From contig JAVSML010001079.1 in assembly GCA_038503035.1 (NCBI GenBank), positions 62,001-126,000 on the forward strand: a stretch of 64,000 nt of DNA, given 5' to 3'. Below are positions 56,541 to 64,000 of the stretch, piece by piece. The notes below the pieces were generated by a model. The model searched no databases. It saw only the letters and a list, made by a program, of their open reading frames with translations, and was not told where the DNA came from. The position numbers and the translations under genes are program-made. Position 1 is the first letter of the stretch. The number at the start of each line of letters is the position of its first letter. This DNA comes from Crocodylus rhombifer. Taxonomy: Eukaryota > Chordata > Crocodylia > Crocodylidae.

Positions 56541-59500
56541 GAAAGCTCACTAGAGCTTTAGTGTGAAAACTTAGAGTCTGAAGAATACATTGAACTTTTT
56601 AGGACTGATGCTTTCTGTTCACAGATGGCACTACTGTCTGTGAATGGTCTTCACAGTGAAATGAAAATGCTGTCCCTCATGGTATTACACAGCCACTAGG
56701 TGGAGCTTGTGTATGGAAATTGCTGTATGATTCAAGCTATATTGTAAGCTTGCATGAATTTAAAGCAGTTGCTGTGCTGTTCTCAATCAAACTATTCCTT
56801 CTCAGGCTGAATATTGGTGCTACATGGATTGAATTAGCATAGGCCAAAATACAAGCATGTCTGGGGGTTTATTTGAATTGCATTTGGAAAACTTGCTGCT
56901 TCCTGTACTGCATGATGGATTTGTCCCGAAGCTGTAAATTCACTGAATTCTGGAGAGTTAATGCCAACTCTCCAGCTTTATGGAATCACTCATACTTATG
57001 TACTTACCTTAGTCCTACCAGGAGATTGGCACTGGCTCTTTGATCACTGGTTCAAAGGTATTTGTTCAGCTCATCTGGGCACTCCACATGGTTCTTGAGC
57101 ATAGTAGGAAAAGTTATAGATACGTGGATTAGTTCACTATGAACTTGTGCTGCAAATGAGGGAAGATTTTAGATCACAAAAGTGAAGACAAAGGTCACAG
57201 TAAAAAGGGACTGAGCGGAAAATAGTCTTTATGACCACCCACGAATGTTTTCTATCCCTTTTCCTTGCAATTATGCCCTTTTTTGTAATTATGAAGCAAA
57301 TTGCAAGCAGAATGTGTCAGTAAATAGTATGCATGTAGGTGGTGGTGGAGATTTTAGCAAGTAAATCATATGTAGTCACTATAGGCCAAATCAGAAAAAC
57401 AAATAAAACATGCTTAAGTGCCTAAAGTGCATTTTAGGTGAAATTTAGCTGCCAAAGACCCAGTGAGTAATTCTTAAAAGCCAGACTAAATTCTTTAATT
57501 TGTGTGGGAGACTGTGGTCATCTAAATTTGTCCAGGAAGGAAATTTAGATGCCTAAAATTCTACTGTTCTGTTACTGTTCTCCCTAATTCTGCATCCCCT
57601 GTTGAGTTCAATCCTGTATGTGTGCTCAGAGCACATCTGGAACTACTGGGACAGCACAAAGCTTGGGTGGATAGTGCTGTTCCTCCTGAAGAGGCCACAC
57701 CACTGTACAGCCAAAGTATGAGAGGGGGTTTGACTTCAGCCCAATGTTGTTGGCATCCCCATGGAAAGGGGAGTTCTGAGTTGCAATGTGTGTCACAAGC
57801 ACTGGTTAAGAAATTTGCATTAAAAGGTATCAAAAGTAATGGGAGCCAAGACCAAAACCCAGGACTCTTCCCATTCAGGGAAGACTTCTCATCACCCTTC
57901 ACCATGTTCCCTTATATTAATTCTCTCTCTGGTCCCATGAATCAAAGAATTTTTTCAAGCACAACTTTAACAGGAAGAGTGGAGAGGTCTCTTCCAACTC
58001 CAGCGTAGCCTCTACCCTGATGGTTAGAGGTGAGAAACATTGATTCCTGTTCCTGACACCACTACTACCCCTTTGTGGATCTGAGCAGATAGGAGGAACG
58101 GAGTCTTCCTTTATGTTTGCGTGCTGTAGTGCAGTGCTCTCAATCTTCCTTTGATTCAGATAGCTAACAGTGGTTTTGATAGGGAGTAGCTTTGGCTGCA
58201 GAACAGCAGGAAGAACTGGGGCATCATATTAAGATGCAAATCCTGTTTACTTGAGGGATCAAGGGAACAGCAGTAGGCAATGTTACTTGCATATACAGGA
58301 CAACAAGGACCAGAGTGCATCAGTAACAATTGTAAAGAATGTTTCATCAGTTCTTCATGTCCTCACCTGTGCTGGCTCTATATTGATTTCTGGGTATAAA
58401 TCAAGTTGTTCACTTTGACCTGTAATGCCCTGGGTGTCTTGAGTCCCACCTGGGAGACTATCTGTTTTTCTGCGTACCATGATGGCTACTGAGATCAGCT
58501 GGAGCACACAAATGAATAATTGCCACATTTAACTGTGAGGGCAGCTTGTCAGGCATCCTCACTGAGAATTCACTGGAATTCCCCATCTTAGTAGCTTAGC
58601 AATTAGTTTATTAAGCTGTAAGTGTAATACCTGTTTTTTTTCCTTACGTTTGTGGAGAGTGGGTGAGATTGATTGATTAAGGGAAAGTCTCCTGATTTCA
58701 GCAAGTCATTTCTGTCTGAAGTTTTTGTCTTTTTAGTTTGTTCTGTAATTGAGTTTTTAATGAAATTATTGAGGGGATGTTTTTAAGGCTTTTCCTTTAG
58801 GCCTGCTGTAAAGTTATCAAACTTCTATCACTGCCTTGTCTGTCTGGCATAAAGCACAGATCTACCAGTAAATCAGTGCAGGCACAATGCATTAAATCAA
58901 TGATCCAACAGCCTGGGATGAAACAAACGGAGGTAGTTATATACAACTTTTAAAATATATATATTGTTAGACAAAACTTCCACTATTTTTAGCTGTGGAA
59001 CATATGAGTCAGAAAGGACTCTGAAGGAAGTCATAAATTCTTTACTGTCACTTCTATCTGCTTTTCATTCTGGTGCTCCATTCCTTCCTATCATCTCTGC
59101 TTCCTACCTATTTCCCTTTCCCCATGTTATAGTGAAGCAGAAAGTGCTTGTGCTGAAGAGGTCTGTACTTGATGCTCATAGTATTTTTATTAGTATCCCC
59201 CAGGGTGCTGGCTGCCTGGATTTCACAAATAAACTAGCCAATAAAGCCCAATCCTAAATTTCTGCTGATTGTATAAAGATGCTGAAGCAGTTTCATCTTT
59301 CTAGTTTCTCTCACTCACTCACTCACTCACTGTGGTATAACATGCCCTACTGAGTATTAAACCCATCACTGCTTATGGATGTACCTCTGCTAAAAAAAGT
59401 TGATGCTTTGTTCCAGATTGTATGTCACAAAAAATATAATGATCGTGTCCTTGAAATGCACAGGCTGCCGAGTCTGTAGAAAAGGGTGACCAGGTGAGTT

Positions 59501-62500
59501 GTCTATAATTGAGCATGTGAAGATTCAGGTGCTCACTGGAGTGCATCAGGGTGCATGAGTGTGGGGGCAAGAATATCAGGGGACAGGTTGACATTATGTT
59601 GTCACTTCAGGACCTAATATAATGGGTGATTGCATTTTCCAGCCCTCCTTGAACTACTACTGCTGAGAGGCACAGAAAAACACAGAAATGGTCACCGGGG
59701 CATTTTCACTGATCTCGCTTTTTAGAGGAATATCATTTCACTGTAGTTCTGGAGCTTGCTTCCTTCCTTCAATAATCCCAATATTTGTACTAGAACTGGT
59801 TGAACATTTTCCATCAACACATTTTTGACCAAAATTGTCTTGTTTTCATTTAATTTCTTTCTGAGTTTTTTATGAGGTTTTCAATGAAAATAGTAAAAAG
59901 AAATGAAGAAAGGTATTGTTTGGTTTTGTCCCTCTCTCTGACTGCTGCCCCTCCCCCCACTGCCATTTGGGGGTAAGAAGAGATAAAGGGGGAAAAAAAA
60001 TTACCATTAAAAACAAAGGTAAAAACTCTTCAAGATTTCCAATGAAAAAATGGCAGAGCCAATATACAGAATTCAGAGTTCTCAACATCCTTGTGGAGCT
60101 TTAATGATGCATTTAGCTATGTCCTATGTATGGGGATAAACCTCACCTCTGGAGCCCTTCCTAAGTATAATGCATCATTGCTGCAAACCCCCCCAAACAA
60201 ACTGTGTTTTCTCTGCAGTGATAGTTCACTTGATATAAAATCCCAAGGGAAATAAAGCCCAGGAGATTCTTGCTTTGATATAGCTAGTCAGGGCCAGCCT
60301 TATATCCATTTTTCATGGTTTACCTAGATTAACTACAGGTAAAAACTGCAGCTAAGATTTATATCCAGGTTAACAATCTTGGTGTAAAACCACACCTTTT
60401 TACAGGAGAGACAAAGCCACAGGGATTAATTTTAAATAAAATACACTTGTTGGAGGGGGTGGGGGAGGGGAGGGAAGGTAGAACATATTCTTGGGCTTTC
60501 CTGAAGTTCATGGGTGAATTTTTGGTCTGACTTTTTTCTATGAAAGTTCAATAAAGACTTTGCTAAATTGTCTGAGTTCAGTGAGTGCTGCTGAAGTGTA
60601 AATAACATTTTTCAGACTGAACAAATCTCTGTAATTGTTATGTACTGCAGAGCATCTTATTCTCTGGTGCCTGAAAAACACAGTGTATTGCAGTCTGCAA
60701 ATATGTTTAACTCCTTGTACGTGGGACACACTCAGAATTCTCTGAAATCATGTCAGTTCTATTGATCCCATTAATCTGAATGGTATGGGAAGAGGCAGTT
60801 ATGTGCATCCAGAGGTTGAGATGCAAGATACTTTGTTGGGTAAATAATGCACATGCATAGAACACTAAATAAGGTTAACTAACAATCAGACTTGTTCCTT
60901 GCATGTGCATGGTGGTTGTTTTGCTAACAATCTGTTTATCTATCCCATAATGTAAAGAAAAGAACCTCATTCATAATCCTGGTTTGGGAAATATATATAT
61001 TTTTCAACCCAGGAGCACATTTGAGATTTCAAATTTGGAGGAAAAGCCAAAATCTTGAGTGTATTTGCTAATCAACAAACTGAAGAAAAAATGGTTCAGA
61101 TCAAGCAAAATTTAATATGCCAATAAGCTTGAAATGCTTTGATTTAATGTTGACCACATTTTAAAATTACTCTTGTTACTTTTTTAAGTGGAAAAAAGGA
61201 AACAAAAATGTTCTTTTAATGCAGGAAATGTTGCTTTTTTCACTTAAAACATGTCAAAGTATCCTGTTTTGGCTTTTTTTACAATTTCAATGTATTAACT
61301 GGGTTTTTTTTGGGGGGAGTGGGGTTCAGTGGGAAAATATTTCATCAGAACGTCTCATTAGCTGTACTTATTGGCTGCAGCCAAAAGGAATGGCTGGTTT
61401 AACTCTAACTTGTGCTGTTTCTTACCTTTGGAAAAGTAGAGCGATTGTATTGCAGAAGAGTGCAAGAGAGAAATGGGGACAAGATCATGTGAGGGGGAAA
61501 AAGTCTCTTATTGTTAAGTTGGATTGACAGTGGTATAAATACAGTTGTACTGATTTGGACAACAGGGTGAGGTTATATCATTGTGATCATTTTTAAGTTT
61601 TAATCTGTCCTAGGCTTATGGAGGAAAAAACAATACTAGCAGGAACTGAAAAGCTGCAACTGCAGCATAGTTACTAGTCCTTTCTGGGAGACTTTTGTCC
61701 ATACTAGAATGTAGAGAAAGCCTGCATGGTATGGTAACCAACAGGCACCATTAGCTGGGAGCCACAGATCTAGGGAACATCATGGGTTGGTCTATGTCCA
61801 TTGTCCTCAATAAAGCAAAGCAAAAACATTTGTCTTTAATTCCAGCAGAGTCCTTTCTTGTCTCTTCCGAATGGGATGCTAGGCCAGAAACCTTAGAACC
61901 TGTTAGGGAATGCTTGCATGGCACCATGCAGTGCTGTGCAGAGACCTTGAATTAGCTGTACAGTGTGGTGCCCGGGCTAATTAGCCCTGCTGCAATGTTG
62001 CTTCCAGTTCTAGCATGTGCAAAGCTCAGGCTCCGAAGTCAGTGTTCGCAGCCTAGTGAAATTTCTCCAAGATCGCTGGGCTCTGATCTGGCTCATTGCT
62101 TCTTTTTTTGGATTGGAAGGTCCCCAAAATTTTGACAGGATTTTTTGGATCTGGGATCCTGAGTTGGGCTTTATCTGTAAGGAGCAGGGAATCTGTTGTT
62201 TGTTGTTGATGCATGTTTTAAACACGTGTGTTGTTCTGCTGCTTAGTGTTGTAGAAATTAAAAGCAACTGGTGACAAAATTGCATCCTTAGGGCTGATCA
62301 CATTGATTTGGGTAAGATAGGACTTAACCTGAATATTTGACCAAGTATTGAATTGCTTTTGAGGTTTGAAAAATGTAGTTTCTATTTTTTTAAAAGAGTT
62401 TTGACTTTTCCTTGACTCCTGAAATGTTGCGTGTTTGTATTCATGCACATTCACTAAAACAATCAACAATCCCAAACACCACAGGGCACCAGATTTCATT

Positions 62501-62690
62501 ATATTAAATTTGTTTCATTACAAATACTGTAATAGGAAATATTCTTATCACTCCACTGGTACTGCTCTAATATCCTGAAAGGTCCAAATCATATGCAAGG
62601 TACATGGTCTTTAGGAGAATGTTGTTATTTGCAGAAGTGACCACGCACTAGCAACTGATAACAGCAGAGTGGTCTGAAGCCCCATGGTTG
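56541..62690. other. Largely unclassified AT-rich stretch
   Basis: A CTCA microsatellite lies at 59309-59331. TTAAGTGCCTAAAGTGCATT (57413) resembles old amniote repeats. The 128-codon frame at 57622-58008 lacks a domain or splice context. No gene, RNA or boundary-defined mobile element seen. Confidence 0.4.
59309..59331. repeat. CTCA tetranucleotide microsatellite
   Basis: Five to six perfect CTCA units. Confidence 0.93.
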
Positions 62691-62831
62691 CAATCTGGAA
62701 CTGAATTTACTAACTGGTTGCATTCAGTTAAGCACATAAACATCTGCTTAATTTTAAATGCAAGTTTAAATTAATCTCCGTTCAGCAAACAGCTTAAATC
62801 AGTGAGATTTTGGGGCTCCTATAGACGTTCA

Positions 62832-63241
62832 GGGATCAGAGATTCAGTTTGCCCTGCTAGCTGCAATCACTCAATTCCTATTCAGCACTGAATTTAAGCA
62901 TACACTTAAAGGGCATTTTTACATCTGCTGGGGGGGGACGCTTTTAATTTACAAGCTGTGCTAATTAAAAGTGCCCGACCGTCATGTGTATCAGTGTCCT
63001 TTGAATGAGCTTTAGTTCAAAGCACCCTGCTGCCACTTTTTGGCACAAGGACACTGATACACGTGACATTTAGGCACTTTTAATTAGAGTAGCTCACTAA
63101 TTAAAGCTCCCTCATCTCCCCCTCCCCCCACCATGCCTCTCAGATCACGTGTAAAAATGCCATTTAAGTCTATGCTTACATTCAGTGCTGAATAGGAATT
63201 GAGTGAGTGCAGCTATCAGGGCAAACTGAATCTCTGATCCC
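62832..63241. repeat. Large inverted repeat (older palindrome split by a MITE)
   Basis: The sequence 62832-62922 pairs without gaps with 63151-63241 at 86 of 91 positions. The outer 74-78 bp (TATTCAGCACTGAATTTAAG and its inverse) look like a fold-back repeat whose centre was a TTAA, now split by the element at 62910-63163. Confidence 0.88.
62910..63163. mobile_element. 254-bp MITE flanked by TTAA
   Basis: Ends AGGGCATTTTTACA and TGTAAAAATGCCAT are inverted, and TTAA lies directly outside each end (62906-62909 and 63164-63167). TTAA duplication is the hallmark of piggyBac-type insertion. The interior is also inverted: TAATTAAAAGTGCC with GGCACTTTTAATTA, and TGTGTATCAGTGTCCTTTG with CAAGGACACTGATACACG. 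No coding capacity. Superfamily is inferred from TTAA only. Confidence 0.75.
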
Positions 63242-64000
63242 TTCCTGGCTTCACAGCTTGGACTGTGCCTATCCCTCCAGGCCTTCTTGGGCTTGGTACC
63301 TCAGGTTGTTTCCTTTGGGTGACCAGCAGTGATTACAATGACACACACACAACCTTTTTACAATTAACTGTTATTTAGTCTTTAACAGTAGGAAGCAAGA
63401 AGCAAAAAGCAAAGAGGATTTTAAAACACAGCCTGTATGTAGGTCCGTCTTACCTCTGACCGTGGCCCTTAACATTGAGGGGGTGGGTGTTAACCAGGCC
63501 CTTCGGGAACTGCCTTTTAAATCCTGTCAAAGTCCTTTTTTTTCTATCCTGTGTTTTCTGAGTCTGGTTAAATTGGTTCAGGCACCTCTGCAGGGTGTCA
63601 GAGGTGAACTTTTAAGGCAGTTGGTTTTGCATTGTCGCTGAAGTTTTTGCCAAGAAATAAATATTGTACCTAACCTTCCCAGATGCATTTCCTGACAAAC
63701 CTGAGTTAGAGAATTAACTCTGTATATGCAAACAACACGATGGCTGGGTCAGCATGCGTTGTTTGTAAATTATTACAGGCTGGTCAAAATCTTTCACAAA
63801 AAAGCTTTGATAAAGTCTGTGCTTAAAATGATTTACTGAATCATGACCATCAAATTTGCAGTTTTGGAATCTAAGGTTTTGGGTTGAGTTTTCTGAATCC
63901 TAATCCATAAAATACATGGAAGTATATCATATTTGGGGAATATCTCTTATTGTAATTTTACTTGGTATACAGTGTGAAAACCAACACAATTTATGCACAC
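63242..64000. other. Unclassified sequence
   Basis: Nothing recognised to the window end. Confidence 0.35.

Noticed and set aside
59309..59331. Short regular repeats as a CRISPR-like array
   Set aside because: It is a simple CTCA microsatellite without spacers, in an animal genome.

Overview
The window looks like intergenic or deep intronic DNA from an amniote nuclear genome, most likely a crocodilian and possibly a turtle. The evidence is the repeat content: CR1 LINE fragments, many hAT-type non-autonomous transposons with 8-bp target-site duplications (TSDs), fold-back MITEs sharing an end close to GGGTACATCTACATGAG, LTR-like elements, a Tx1-like LINE tail and decayed MIR/L2-like repeats. 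The species guess is inference from repeat style only. I found no host protein-coding exon, tRNA, rRNA or CRISPR array that I can support. The long open frames fall in GC-rich or pyrimidine-rich repeats and have no recognisable domains, apart from LINE remnants.

Layout. 1-6.5 kb: CR1 tail on the minus strand, two short hAT elements (612-955 with a perfect TSD; 1525-1748), ancient repeats and an LTR-like element (4621-5463). 6.5-9.6 kb: a 3-kb hAT-like element carrying a second copy of that LTR-like element. 10.4-11.5 kb: a hAT-like element cut by a 10-N gap, then a 528-bp hAT element with a perfect TSD. 11.5-16.8 kb: mostly AT-rich unclassified DNA. 16.9-18.4 kb: two more hAT elements. 18.6-21.8 kb: CR1 tails and a fold-back MITE with a 27-bp perfect hairpin. 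23.6-25.3 kb: a 1.76-kb hAT-like element with nested palindromes. 27.4-28.6 kb: a MITE interrupted by a hAT element, then an internally deleted CR1. 29.2-32.0 kb: a 2.8-kb element with about 67-bp terminal inverted repeats (TIRs). 32.2-36.1 kb: MITEs, CR1 and a SINE-like repeat. 36-44 kb: largely unclassified. 46.0-47.5 kb: a Charlie-like hAT element. 48.7-51.2 kb: solo-LTR-like sequence, pyrimidine-rich tandem repeat and Tx1-like LINE tail. 53.5-54.8 kb: MITE and a nearly palindromic hAT element. 55-62.8 kb: largely unclassified, with one possible retroviral primer-site remnant. 62.8-63.2 kb: a MITE sitting exactly at the centre of an older palindrome.

There is no operon-like cooperation here. 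The biology visible is transposon history: one hAT-like TIR family (near TAGGGCTGTGCAAAGC) recurs six times from 327 bp to 3 kb, with exchanged subterminal motif arrays and multiplied palindromic cores. None of the copies shows a transposase, so they would have depended on an enzyme encoded elsewhere.
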